Positions 17,835 to 26,279 of a stretch of DNA of 64,000 nucleotides are shown piece after piece. The notes under the pieces were generated by a model. It was not told the DNA's origin, searched no databases, and saw only the letters and a list, made by a program, of their open reading frames with translations. The stretch comes from Verrucomicrobiaceae bacterium (GTDB taxonomy: Bacteria > Verrucomicrobiota > Verrucomicrobiia > Verrucomicrobiales > Verrucomicrobiaceae): positions 124,001-188,000 of the forward strand of contig JACKQF010000006.1 of assembly GCA_024232965.1 (NCBI GenBank), read 5' to 3'. Made by a program: the position numbers and the translations under genes. How positions within the stretch are numbered: position 1 is the first letter of the stretch; each line of letters opens with the position of its first letter.

Positions 17835-18041
17835 TCAGGCTAAAACCAGCACCGCCAGCACTAGGCCGGCGACACAGATCATCGCGGCACAGCCCGGTGC
17901 TGAACTCTGTTTCACCCACTCAGGGTTCAGTGTCAGATCTGACTGACAGTGGGGACACTTCTTCGCATCCCGGTGGATGCGTTCTTTGCACTCAGGGCAA
18001 GGCACCCTTCCAGATTCGCCGAGGTTGATCTTCAAGGCCAT
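17835..18041 (-). CDS. Small zinc-ribbon membrane protein
   Basis: A 68-residue protein, started at the ATG giving MALKINLGESGRVP (a longer in-frame start gives a 99-residue chain). A complete four-Cys ribbon is present, VPCPECKERIHRDAKKCPHC (CPxC-x10-CPxC), of the type that binds zinc in double-zinc-ribbon proteins. It is followed by one C-terminal transmembrane segment (AAMICVAGLVLAVLVLA). The topology predicts a cytosolic ribbon tethered to the membrane. It belongs to the small-gene string at 17.1-18.7 kb; no partner with known activity is present. Confidence 0.65.
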   Translation of the reverse strand: MALKINLGESGRVPCPECKERIHRDAKKCPHCQSDLTLNPEWVKQSSAPGCAAMICVAGLVLAVLVLA

Positions 18042-18134
18042 GTGCGTGGATTTTCGAGGGTTGATGAGTGGAAGTAGACCGGCGCTGCAAACTACAGGGG
18101 GAGGTATCGCTGCGAACTTAACAATGTCCGCCAC

Positions 18135-18680
18135 TTAAAAGCCACCGTCATCCCGCATCGCGCAGGGCAGGCCCCCGCCGATGATATCGTACTCCATACC
18201 TCCAGCGTTGGGGTTGCGTTTCATCCATGCTTTGCAGGTGTCTTTGTTGTTGTTGAGTCGCACTGCCGCAGCGCCATGATGCTCCACAAATTCGCTGACT
18301 GGCTCCTTTGCTTCCACGATCACTCGCAGCACATTGATCTGCTCCTTCGAATGCCGGTAGGGCTCCACCGCAACTGCAAACGCTACCGGATCTGTGAACC
18401 ACAAACCACACAAGGCATACATTTGGCCAGCGAGACGCGCCTCTTTCAACAACTGCTTAAACAACGCATCAGCATCCCTATCTTTGCAGAGCACTCGGAA
18501 TGAATAGACAGGGGATTTTGAGTTCACAGATTCATGCATGTCCCAGCAGAATGTGTCGATCTCCTTCAAGCGAGCGTACGCCTTCTTGCTCGCCGAGCTG
18601 TAGGGCGTTGCGGCTTCAGCGGCTGCTGGCAGGCACACGGAAAAGATTGCTGTTGCAAGGGTGAGTTTGAAAAGGCTCAT
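18135..18680 (-). CDS. Hypothetical secreted protein
   Basis: A 181-residue protein with a clear signal peptide (FKLTLATAIFSVCLPAAAEA, cleavage about residue 24). The mature part has five Cys residues and a mostly helical look (KKAYARLKEIDTFCWDMHES). I do not recognise a family; short secreted proteins of this kind are often lineage-specific. It is the first gene of the four-gene string of small proteins read towards 17.1 kb. The gap of 93 bp to the zinc-ribbon gene contains a possible longer N-terminus of that gene. Confidence 0.6.
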   Translation of the reverse strand: MSLFKLTLATAIFSVCLPAAAEAATPYSSASKKAYARLKEIDTFCWDMHESVNSKSPVYSFRVLCKDRDADALFKQLLKEARLAGQMYALCGLWFTDPVAFAVAVEPYRHSKEQINVLRVIVEAKEPVSEFVEHHGAAAVRLNNNKDTCKAWMKRNPNAGGMEYDIIGGGLPCAMRDDGGF

Positions 18681-18852
18681 GACAAAGGCAGACTGAGTGT
18701 GGGGCTTGCGCAGTGATTCCGCTAGGTAACACCGTCAATACGCCAGGAGAGTCCGGCAATTATCAGCGCTGTCAAATTGTGCGAGGCCAATCGCAATGAC
18801 GTCAGGGTTGTGACTTCGGCGGAATCCCAACCACCAGCTTCTGGTGGTGCCA

Positions 18853-19314
18853 CTAGCACATGGATTGGTGCGGGTGAGGCCAGAACCACAGTGCATCGTT
18901 CCCATTGCCAGTCGCCCAATCCCCTTTGCAAAGAACGATGTCTGAAACGCCTTGTTCAAGATCATGAAGACCAGTCGAGCCGATCTCTATCGTGGCCCTC
19001 TTGCCTACTGCTCGGATAGACCAATGCGAATCTGGATAGTCGCTGCGGAAGCGAAACTCAGCAGCTCTCAAAGGGACACACTTTCGAGGGCAGTTTGGAA
19101 TTGCAAGATGCTGCGGCGTGGGATTCGTAAGCTCAACAAGCTTCCGCGCAGGATACTTGGCGTTTTGAAACAGTTTGATCAAACCCAAAAGAAAGGCGCA
19201 TCCTCGGGCATCTGCTGTGAGATGGTAACCAGGATAGTTCCGGGGGAAATCTTCATAACGCCAGATCGCAATCGATCCGCAGTTCTGCCATCGCTCTATG
19301 TCAGGATCAGCCAT
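18853..19314 (-). CDS. Hypothetical cytosolic protein
   Basis: A 153-residue protein started at the ATG giving MADPDIERWQNCGSIAIWRY; a longer frame reaches 19380. The chain is aromatic-rich, with KGDWATGNGNDALWFWPH near the C-terminus. Its general look is that of small bacterial proteins sometimes paired with toxins or sitting in accessory islands, but I cannot place it in a named family. It stands alone. The 172 bp downstream (18681-18852) and the 250 bp upstream (19315-19567) hold no gene I can support. Several short frames in this area look like shadows. Confidence 0.5.
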   Translation of the reverse strand: MADPDIERWQNCGSIAIWRYEDFPRNYPGYHLTADARGCAFLLGLIKLFQNAKYPARKLVELTNPTPQHLAIPNCPRKCVPLRAAEFRFRSDYPDSHWSIRAVGKRATIEIGSTGLHDLEQGVSDIVLCKGDWATGNGNDALWFWPHPHQSMC

Positions 19315-19567
19315 CTTATTGAAACTCCGAGGTCTACTAGCCCCACCATGCCGACGCTCGGAGCACTTGAATGAATTCACGGAATACTCCCCTCTGAGAG
19401 CGGGTCGAAGTCCCGCCCATAATCAAACTTAACCCTTGTAAGTCCGTCAAGAACCGAATCTGCTGACTCTCAGAGGGATCGGGTGATTTTCAGTGCTCTG
19501 CTGAATAGCGCTAAGCACCAACACCCCAGAGTTGACCTGATCTGGGAAGGCACGATCATTGGTGCGT

Positions 19568-19870
19568 ATGCAGATCACGGATGAACTGGAAAGACTGAGC
19601 AAATTGCACAAGGACGGTGCGTTGAGCGACGATGAATTTGCGCAGGCAAAGCGGAAGATCCTGGGTGTGATACCGACGCCATCTGAACCAGCTGCTTCGG
19701 CGGAATCGCTCGGCGAGGCAGCGAATCGCTACGTGTCCTTCCAGATGGTGATGGGCGCGATTGGCCTGATCCTTTTTCTGGTTTTCTTCTTTGCGGTGAT
19801 CTTCCCGAACATTCAAGGGCGCTCCCGGTTCGGGCCTACCCTCGAATTGCCGAAGGGAGGATTCCGCTGA
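19568..19870 (+). CDS. SHOCT-domain small membrane protein
   Basis: A 100-residue protein started at the ATG giving MQITDELERL. The first 32 residues (LERLSKLHKDGALSDDEFAQ and then KRKIL) are a classic SHOCT domain, a short helical pair often found at protein ends and thought to help oligomerise or bind nucleic acid. A single transmembrane helix follows (VSFQMVMGAIGLILFLVFFFAVIF), then a short tail. It is convergent with dnaJ, with 29 bp between the stop codons and no terminator hairpin visible. Its role is unknown. Confidence 0.78.
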   Translation: MQITDELERLSKLHKDGALSDDEFAQAKRKILGVIPTPSEPAASAESLGEAANRYVSFQMVMGAIGLILFLVFFFAVIFPNIQGRSRFGPTLELPKGGFR

Positions 19871-19898
19871 TCGCTCAGCGGACGTCCCGTCTTGCCGA

Positions 19899-21041
19899 TT
19901 AACTGAAGAACCGTTTGGCTCGCTTGAGGAAGCTTTCTTCCATCGGCGAGACCTCGTCTCCAATGGCTTTGGCGAAGTCTTCGAGCTTCTCTCGCTGCTC
20001 TGCATTGAGCTTGGTGGGCACGGCGATCTTGGCATGGACGTAGAGGTCTCCGTGACGGTCTTCGCCGAGGATCTTCATGCCTTTGCCGCGTAGGCGGAAG
20101 GTGGTGCTATCCTGGGTTCCGGCTGGAATTTTGACGGTCGCTTTGCCTTCGATGGTCGGCACGACGAGTTCGCCGCTCAACGCAGCGGTGGTGAAAGGCA
20201 GCGGAACCTCGCAATGGAGGTCGTGGCCGTCGCGCTCAAAAATGTCATGGGCTTTGAGGTGGATGACGAGGTAGAGATCCCCAGACGGTCCACCTTTGGC
20301 CCCGAGATCACCATTGCCTTGGGAGCGTAGGCGGGAGCCGTCCTCGATCCCTGCGGGGATCTTGACGCGGACTTTGGCCTTGTCTTTGACGCGGCCGACG
20401 CCTCGGCAGACTTTGCAAGGATCGGAAATGGTCTCTCCACTGCCGCCACAATCCGGGCAGGGCTGCTGGATCTGGAAGAAGCCACGGGAGGAGATGACCT
20501 GACCCGCGCCACCGCAGGTGCGGCAGGTCTTTTTCCCACCACCGCTGGCGGAGCCGGAACCGGTGCAGGGTTTGCAGGCGATGAGGCGTTCGTATTCGAT
20601 CTCGCGCTCGATGCCATGGGCGGCGTCTTCGAGGCTGATCTCAATTCCGTAGCGCAGGTCGCTGCCGCGCTGGGGGCCATCGGTGCGGCGTCTGCTGCCG
20701 CCTCCACCGCCGCCGCCAAAGAAGGACTCAAACACGCCGCCGCCACCGCCGAAGACGTCCTTGAAGATATCAAACGGATCGTGGAAACCGCCACGCGCGC
20801 CGCCACCACCGCCTGCAAAAGCGGCGTGCCCGTAACGATCATAGGCAGCGCGTTTTTCGTCATCGCTGAGGATGTCGTAGGCTTCTCCGACCTCTTTGAA
20901 TTTTTCTTCCGCGCTCTTGTCGTCCGGGTTTTTGTCTGGGTGATACTTCACCGCGAGCTTGCGGTAGGCTTTTTTCAGATCGTCGGCAGTGACGTCTCTG
21001 GAGACGCCGAGCACTTCGTAATAATCGCGTTTGTCAGGCAT
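19899..21041 (-). CDS. dnaJ: Chaperone DnaJ (Hsp40)
   Basis: A 380-residue class-I J protein, the co-chaperone that delivers substrate to DnaK and stimulates its ATPase. The J domain (residues 4-70) has the HPD motif in KYHPDKNPDD. A Gly/Phe-rich linker follows (long poly-Gly runs, about 75-115), then a zinc domain with four CxxCxGxG repeats (CKPCTGSG, CRTCGGAG, CPDCGGSG, CKVCRGVG), and finally the C-terminal substrate-binding domains. It lies 45 bp after grpE on the same strand. dnaK is not adjacent, unlike in many bacteria. Confidence 0.96.
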   Translation of the reverse strand: MPDKRDYYEVLGVSRDVTADDLKKAYRKLAVKYHPDKNPDDKSAEEKFKEVGEAYDILSDDEKRAAYDRYGHAAFAGGGGGARGGFHDPFDIFKDVFGGGGGVFESFFGGGGGGGSRRRTDGPQRGSDLRYGIEISLEDAAHGIEREIEYERLIACKPCTGSGSASGGGKKTCRTCGGAGQVISSRGFFQIQQPCPDCGGSGETISDPCKVCRGVGRVKDKAKVRVKIPAGIEDGSRLRSQGNGDLGAKGGPSGDLYLVIHLKAHDIFERDGHDLHCEVPLPFTTAALSGELVVPTIEGKATVKIPAGTQDSTTFRLRGKGMKILGEDRHGDLYVHAKIAVPTKLNAEQREKLEDFAKAIGDEVSPMEESFLKRAKRFFS

Positions 21042-21086
21042 GAGTGGGTGCCGGGGATGGGGAAAGGGTGGGGAATCGCTGACGGA

Positions 21087-21647
21087 CTAGGCCTGCTCAG
21101 CGCCGGGCAGGGTGGAGACGATGACGGACGCAGGACGGAGCATGCGGTCCCGCAGCTTGTAGCCGCGGCGGGTCACGCGTAGGACGGTGCCTTCTGGTTG
21201 ATCTGCGGTGGGCTCCTGCGTGATGGCATCGTGGAGGTTCGGGTCAAACGGTTTGCCGAGGGCTTCGATCTCTTGCACGCCGTGGTCACGGAGAAAATCT
21301 GCCATCTGGCGATGCACCATGTTCATGCCCATAAAGATCATGGAAGTCTCTGACTCATTGCGAGCGGCATCGAGCCCCATTTCGAAATTATCGAGGATGG
21401 GAAAGAGAGCGCGGAGGATCTCTGCGTTGGCATAGGAGCGGGTGTCTTGGGCCTCGCGGGCGGCGCGTTTGCGGAAGTTATCCAGCTCTGCCTGACTGCG
21501 GTAGGCGAGATCTTTCCAATGGTCTGCGTCCTTCAGAGCGGCCTCAAGGGGATCCAGCGGCGCTGCATCGGCACCTTCTTCGGCAGCTGCTTCTGGGGGC
21601 AGGATTTCGTCGATGGATTCAGGAGAGGGTGGGGGCGTGTCAGTCAT
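21087..21647 (-). CDS. grpE: GrpE, nucleotide-exchange factor of DnaK
   Basis: A 186-residue protein started at the ATG giving MTDTPPPSPESIDEIL. It has an acidic, disordered N-terminus, a long helix (DHWKDLAYRSQAELDNFRKR) that dimerises, and the C-terminal beta domain. The family signature is seen as FDPNLHDAITQEPTADQPEG followed by GYKLRDRMLRPASVIV. It drives ADP release from DnaK. An upstream in-frame stretch (to 21791) lies over the phosphatase gene end and has no GrpE character, so the shorter start is preferred. It is read with dnaJ. Confidence 0.95.
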   Translation of the reverse strand: MTDTPPPSPESIDEILPPEAAAEEGADAAPLDPLEAALKDADHWKDLAYRSQAELDNFRKRAAREAQDTRSYANAEILRALFPILDNFEMGLDAARNESETSMIFMGMNMVHRQMADFLRDHGVQEIEALGKPFDPNLHDAITQEPTADQPEGTVLRVTRRGYKLRDRMLRPASVIVSTLPGAEQA

Positions 21648-21768
21648 GGCAGGGGACAGAGGAGTAGATACGGATGTTTTGAAGTTGTGGTTCAACCCAT
21701 CTACAGCAATGCCACAGATGGAGGCCGATGGCGCGTCCAAATGGAATGGACCACGCCAGGGGTAGGCA

Positions 21769-23208
21769 CTATGCCGTTTTCTGCACCGCAATCAAGGTGA
21801 TGTCGTCCAGGGAACGCTGCCCGCCGACAAACTGGTCCACTTCTTTGAGCATGACCTCCACGACTTTCTTGGGCCCCAGGGCGGCAGTGGCGGCGAAGAC
21901 GCTCTCGATCCGCTCTTCCCCAAACATTTCTTCGTCAGTGTCTAGCGCCTCGCTGATCCCGTCTGTGTAGAGCAGCAAACAGTCGCCGGTACTCAGATGG
22001 GCCGTGACGTCCCGGGTGACACGGTCAAAAACGCTGCCATCCGAATCGATCCCCACCGCCATGCCGGGGGCCTCAAGCGTCTCTGTCGTCTGAGTGGCGT
22101 GACGCCAGATGAGAGGAGATGTATGGCCGGCGCGCGCGAGGACGATTTCGCCAGTGCGGCAGTCCAATGTCAAATAGACGATGGTAACGAACATGTCCTC
22201 ACGGATGTCCTCCGCGATGAGTCGGTTCACGGCACTGAGGACGGCGGAGGGCGGACTGTCTGCGGTCGCTTTGGCGCGGATCAGCGCACGGCACATGGCG
22301 GAGATGATGGCGGCGGCGGTGCCCTTTCCAGAAACGTCTGCGATGACAACGCCTAGCTTTCCATCGGCGAGATCAAGATAGTCGTAATAGTCCCCGCTGA
22401 GGACGCGGGCGGGAAGGTTGCGCCCATCAATGGCGACCCCCCGGATGACGGGATCAGCCTCCGGCAAAAGGATGCGCTGGACCTCGCTAGCGCTGCGGAG
22501 TTCTGCCTCAATCTGCTGCTTGTCGTGAGCCTCCTGGTGGGCCATGGCGTTGGCGAGGGCAAAGGCGGACTGCTCGACTAGACTATTGAAGACGTCAAAA
22601 TCGATGGCAGAAAACTTGGTCCCAGGCCGCCCCACCACCGCCAGCACACCTACCCGGCGGGTGCCGGAGCTGAGTGGCCCGATCATCAGAGGTGCCAATC
22701 CTTCCGCATCGCTCGGCGGGGCGTCAGGCGCGGCGACATTGGCGATCATTTCTGCCTTCTGCCCGCTGTAAATGCGGCCCGGCAGGCTATGCGCCAGGGT
22801 GCAGTCCTGAAGCCGCAAAAAGCTGAGGAGGGTGCCGGGGTTTTGGCTCTCCATGTCCCGCACATGCTGCGGCACCTCAATGAGAGGGGCACAGTGCTCT
22901 GAGTAATACTTGGGCACCAGCATTTTGCCCTCGGCATCCAGTACATAGATCGCCCCGCCTGCGCCATCAATGACCCGCTGCATGCCTTCGACGATGAGGC
23001 GGTGGAGATTGCCGTGATTGTCCGCGCGGGAGATTGCCTCCCCAAGTTCATGGAGAAACCCAAACATGCGCCGTTCTTCAGCAACGATGGCGTCCTCTTC
23101 ATCCTTGAGCCGCGCCAGCGCCCGACGCTGGCGAGTGCCGAAGGCCATCCAGCCCGCTGTCAATGCGATGGCAAGGATGCTGAGGAGAATGATGACGAGA
23201 TTACTCAT
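21769..23208 (-). CDS. Membrane-anchored GAF-SpoIIE serine phosphatase (RsbU-like)
   Basis: A 479-residue protein. Residues 1-25 form a membrane anchor (VIILLSILAIALTAGWMAF), then a coiled segment, a GAF-type sensor domain (about 45-215, containing AGGAIYVLDAEGKMLVPKY), and a PP2C/SpoIIE phosphatase domain (about 245-478). The phosphatase metal motifs are seen in LGVVIADVSGKGTAAA and LLLYTDGISEALD. Proteins of this kind dephosphorylate STAS-domain anti-anti-sigma factors in partner-switching pathways. The gene just upstream encodes a STAS protein, which is the obvious substrate. The signal sensed by the GAF domain is unknown. Confidence 0.88.
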   Translation of the reverse strand: MSNLVIILLSILAIALTAGWMAFGTRQRRALARLKDEEDAIVAEERRMFGFLHELGEAISRADNHGNLHRLIVEGMQRVIDGAGGAIYVLDAEGKMLVPKYYSEHCAPLIEVPQHVRDMESQNPGTLLSFLRLQDCTLAHSLPGRIYSGQKAEMIANVAAPDAPPSDAEGLAPLMIGPLSSGTRRVGVLAVVGRPGTKFSAIDFDVFNSLVEQSAFALANAMAHQEAHDKQQIEAELRSASEVQRILLPEADPVIRGVAIDGRNLPARVLSGDYYDYLDLADGKLGVVIADVSGKGTAAAIISAMCRALIRAKATADSPPSAVLSAVNRLIAEDIREDMFVTIVYLTLDCRTGEIVLARAGHTSPLIWRHATQTTETLEAPGMAVGIDSDGSVFDRVTRDVTAHLSTGDCLLLYTDGISEALDTDEEMFGEERIESVFAATAALGPKKVVEVMLKEVDQFVGGQRSLDDITLIAVQKTA

Positions 23209-23281
23209 AGCACCGGCGCGGACGGACAGGGGGCCCCGTCACGCGCACGAATTTGCTCCTTCGGCAGGGGTCATTCCAAGA

Positions 23282-23812
23282 TCACCCGGCGGTCGCGGCA
23301 TCCCGCTCCCTTTGTAAAAAGTCGATGACGTCGCGAAAGCGGCACTCATTTTCTTCGCTGAGGTCCGCCAGCGTTTGGTGCGCATCGAGGACGTTTGCGG
23401 ATTGTGCCTCTTTGCAGGGCACCTCTAGAGAATCAGGGCAAAGCGCCAGTCGTGCAGTCGCTTGGGCGCGTTCGGCAGGCCAGGCTGTGCCATCTTTATC
23501 CACCTCAAGGATGTAATCCAGGCCCAAGCTGGTCATCAACTGCTGGTTGCGCTGATTTGCATTCAGGATGCTGAGGTGCCCGCCACCGAGCTCCCGCAGG
23601 TTCAACGCTGCACCGGTGAGGGTGCCGAGAAAGGTGGAGTCCATCAGCGGACAGCGCTCCAGATCGACGACGAAGCTGCGCGAGCCGTTATCCATCATGG
23701 TGCGCAGGACCTGCTTCACCGGGACGCTGTTTTGGAAAGTGCCACGGCCCTCGACCCGCACCCAAAACACGGCTCCTATTTTTCCGACGAGGATGGGAAT
23801 GGGCGTATTCAC
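23282..23812 (-). CDS. STAS-domain protein (anti-sigma factor antagonist-like)
   Basis: A 176-residue protein starting at a GTG (MNTPIPILVGKIGAVF). The STAS fold is visible in residues 1-110: DNGSRSFVVDLERCPLMDST, where Ser in MDST is the usual phosphorylation site, then FLGTLTGAALNLRELGG and HLSILNANQRN. A C-terminal extension of about 65 residues (ENECRFRDVIDFLQRERD) is not typical. It should be the regulated partner of the SpoIIE phosphatase encoded 73 bp downstream. No anti-sigma kinase is encoded beside them. Confidence 0.86.
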   Translation of the reverse strand: MNTPIPILVGKIGAVFWVRVEGRGTFQNSVPVKQVLRTMMDNGSRSFVVDLERCPLMDSTFLGTLTGAALNLRELGGGHLSILNANQRNQQLMTSLGLDYILEVDKDGTAWPAERAQATARLALCPDSLEVPCKEAQSANVLDAHQTLADLSEENECRFRDVIDFLQRERDAATAG

Positions 23813-24043
23813 GGTGCGAAGGGCGGAGAGTGAGAAAGGTTTGGAGGAGGGAAAAACCTGGGGCAGCGCGGCTCACTCAGCGCCCGTTCTTCGGGCTCGC
23901 TTAGAGTAATGCGGCTCCGCGCACTGCACCATACACCAAAAACGCTTCAAAGAGCACTTTGGGTGTGGGGAACAAGAGGACGCGGGGATTTTCATCAGCA
24001 AAGGCACCATCGACAAGCAGCAGCTGACATTCGTGACAGCACA

Positions 24044-24535
24044 CTATTCCCAAAGGTAGGACTGCTGGCTGGCCAGTTCTTCATCGCCACGGCGGAGACT
24101 GACCCGCCAGGCAGTCACTGTGCCATCTGCACGGTAGGCAGGGCCAGTCACTTCAAATTTCGTCCAATTGCTGCGGCGCACATCATCCACCTCGGCATCC
24201 ATGGTGCGGACCTCAAGCCCCGACTTGCTCTGGCGGTATTCGAAATGCACAGTCACCGGCTGGCTACGGTCGGTCACCTTCCAGTTAAAGGCGTAGTAGT
24301 GGCCAGCGCGCTCCATCTGCTCCGCGCGGGAGACCGCACCGTAGAGGAGGTATTGGCGCTCAAAAAGGATCGAACGATCAGAAGCCACCAGCCGTTCATT
24401 CGGAACTAGGTGGTTGTATTTCACTTTGGAAATTTGCCCGCCTGGGCCTTTGCTGACGGAGGAGCAGGAAACCATCGCCATTGCGGCGAGCGCCACCATA
24501 CCGCGGCAAATGTGAGCGTGCATCTTGGAAGTCAT
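24044..24535 (-). CDS. Hypothetical lipoprotein
   Basis: A 163-residue protein with a lipoprotein signal (MVALAAMAMVSC lipobox). The ATG at 24535 is chosen; one four codons later also fits. The mature domain is beta-rich (PVTVHFEYRQSKSGLEVRTM, TVTAWRVSLRRGDEELA) and resembles immunoglobulin-like or DUF-type periplasmic domains, but no family is recognised. It stands alone on the minus strand. The 230 bp downstream and 186 bp upstream hold no other gene that I can support. Confidence 0.6.
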   Translation of the reverse strand: MTSKMHAHICRGMVALAAMAMVSCSSVSKGPGGQISKVKYNHLVPNERLVASDRSILFERQYLLYGAVSRAEQMERAGHYYAFNWKVTDRSQPVTVHFEYRQSKSGLEVRTMDAEVDDVRRSNWTKFEVTGPAYRADGTVTAWRVSLRRGDEELASQQSYLWE

Positions 24536-24721
24536 ACGAGAGACGACAATATTGGACCGCACCGCCCGCTGTCAACGTCGCCTATCCCTTTTTTTACCCA
24601 CGACAGCACGGCGGTGGAAAAAGCGGTAAAGTCGAGCCTTTTCACCGCTACGGGACATCACGCCCACATTGCACATTGAAGTCCAGACCATGGGGTGTAG
24701 CTTTCCGCCCCCTTTTCCGCC

Positions 24722-25717
24722 ATGCCGCTGTACGACCGTGACTACATGCGCGAACCTTCGGCACCTTCGCCGATGGGTCCGGGGCCATTGGCAGGATGGA
24801 ACGCTTTCCACTGGATCTTCGCCGCGAACACGATCGTCTTCGTAGCGCAGTACCTGTTTGAGATTGGTTGGGTCGTGGATCCCCAAACCCAGCGCATGCT
24901 CTATCCGATGGGTGCCGTGAGCGTCCGGGAGCTCTCGCAAGGTCACGTCTGGACCATCTTCACCTACATGTTCGTTCACGGCAGTCTGGGCCACTACCTG
25001 CTGAACATGGTCTTTTACTGGTTCGTCGGCCGGGCGGTGTATCAGCTCTTTGGTGCCCGCACCTTTCTCCAGGTCTATATCGTGGCCGGGCTGGCAGGGG
25101 CAATCCTGGAAATGGCCGTGGGTGCCTGGATCAGCCATGCCCCGCCGGAGGTCCCTCTGGTCGGAGCCAGCGCCAGCATTTTTGGGCTTCTCATGGCCAT
25201 GGCTGTCGCGATTCCAGAAGAGCGCGTCACGGTTTTTCTTTCCTTCATCATCCCCATCCAGGCCCGAATCTGGCGCCTAGCCATGGTGATGATCTCCATT
25301 GATCTGGGGCTCGGCCTGCTGAGCCTAGTTTGGAAAGACATGCCTGAATCCGTCAAGGTTGCCCACTTTGCCCACGTCGGTGGTGCGCTGGCGGGCTGGT
25401 ATCTCCTCCGCATTCTTGGGTACGGGGGAAAAAATTATCAGTCCCTGCTCCGCTCCCGCAGGGGTCGCCTGTCCCAACCCGCCTACGCTGGCCCCCGTCG
25501 ACGCTCCCGCGCCATCGATCTGGAGGTCGATGTGGATGTCGAGGCCGCTCGCCGCCAAAATCCCAAGAACGATCCCATTGTGGAACTCATGGAAGACGAC
25601 GTGAACCCCATCCTTGATAAGATCGGCGATCACGGCATTGGCAGTTTGACCGACGAAGAGCGCCGCATTCTGGAGCGTGCCAGCCGAGAGATCGATCGGC
25701 GCAGCAAGAAGAGCTGA
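24722..25717 (+). CDS. Rhomboid-family intramembrane serine protease
   Basis: A 331-residue protein with six hydrophobic segments in residues 25-230. The catalytic pair is visible: Ser150 in VGASASIFG and His218 in HFAHVGG. The oxyanion-side motif FVHGSLGHYLLN also matches rhomboids. The C-terminal 100 residues form a hydrophilic tail, first basic (RSRRGRLSQ...RRRSRA), then acidic, ending DEERRILERASREIDRRSKK. The tail is like that of other PVC rhomboids I have seen described. It is probably an active protease of the inner membrane; the substrate is unknown. Confidence 0.9.
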   Translation: MPLYDRDYMREPSAPSPMGPGPLAGWNAFHWIFAANTIVFVAQYLFEIGWVVDPQTQRMLYPMGAVSVRELSQGHVWTIFTYMFVHGSLGHYLLNMVFYWFVGRAVYQLFGARTFLQVYIVAGLAGAILEMAVGAWISHAPPEVPLVGASASIFGLLMAMAVAIPEERVTVFLSFIIPIQARIWRLAMVMISIDLGLGLLSLVWKDMPESVKVAHFAHVGGALAGWYLLRILGYGGKNYQSLLRSRRGRLSQPAYAGPRRRSRAIDLEVDVDVEAARRQNPKNDPIVELMEDDVNPILDKIGDHGIGSLTDEERRILERASREIDRRSKKS

Positions 25718-25751
25718 GGCAGCCAGCGCTGCGTGTGTTACACTCCCCCTC

Positions 25752-26279
25752 ATGGCAGCCCGGCTGGTCATCAATCACAATACGTACGACGAAGTGCTGC
25801 AAGGCATCGTCGCTGGTGCGCGCCGTCATTTGTGGTTGGTTACGGCGGATCTCAAGGACCTGCACGTGGAGGCCACCGCTGGCAAGTTTGTGCCCTTTCT
25901 CCAGGTGCTGGCAGATAAGCTGAAGGAAGGCGTCGAGGTCCGATTGATCCACGCCAAGGAGCCCGGCCCCAGGTTTCGCGATGACTTTGACCGCTTCCCT
26001 GAACTCATCCGCAGCGACCTTTTCGAGCGCATTCTCTGCCCGCGCATGCACATGAAGTGCGTCATCGCCGATGGCCGCATCGCCTACGTCGGTTCCGCCA
26101 ATCTCACCGGCGCAGGCATGGGTGCCAAGAGCGAAAACCGCCGAAACTTTGAGGCAGGCATGGTTACCGAAGATCGCGAGACCATCGCGCAGCTCATGGC
26201 CTTTCTGGATGCCTTTTACCTCGGCGACTGGTGCACCAAATGCCAGCGCCGCGATGTCTGCCCCGACCCCATCGCATGA
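25752..26279 (+). CDS. PLD-like (HKD-motif) protein
   Basis: A 175-residue protein of the phospholipase-D superfamily with a single HKD motif, MHMKCVIADGRIAYVGSANLTG (His100, Lys102, Asp107 and the GSANLTG serine/asparagine). One motif means it must dimerise, as in bacterial Nuc-type nucleases. The N-terminal half has LWLVTADLKDLHV. The C-terminus has a Cys-rich WCTKCQRRDVC stretch that could bind a metal. It has no signal peptide and should be cytosolic. Its stop codon overlaps the next gene's ATG (ATGA at 26276), so the two are translationally coupled. Confidence 0.82.
   Translation: MAARLVINHNTYDEVLQGIVAGARRHLWLVTADLKDLHVEATAGKFVPFLQVLADKLKEGVEVRLIHAKEPGPRFRDDFDRFPELIRSDLFERILCPRMHMKCVIADGRIAYVGSANLTGAGMGAKSENRRNFEAGMVTEDRETIAQLMAFLDAFYLGDWCTKCQRRDVCPDPIA

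Noticed and set aside
18722..18965. Short frames near 18.8 kb as genes
   Set aside because: They overlap the 3' part of the supported gene at 18853-19314 and show no conserved features.
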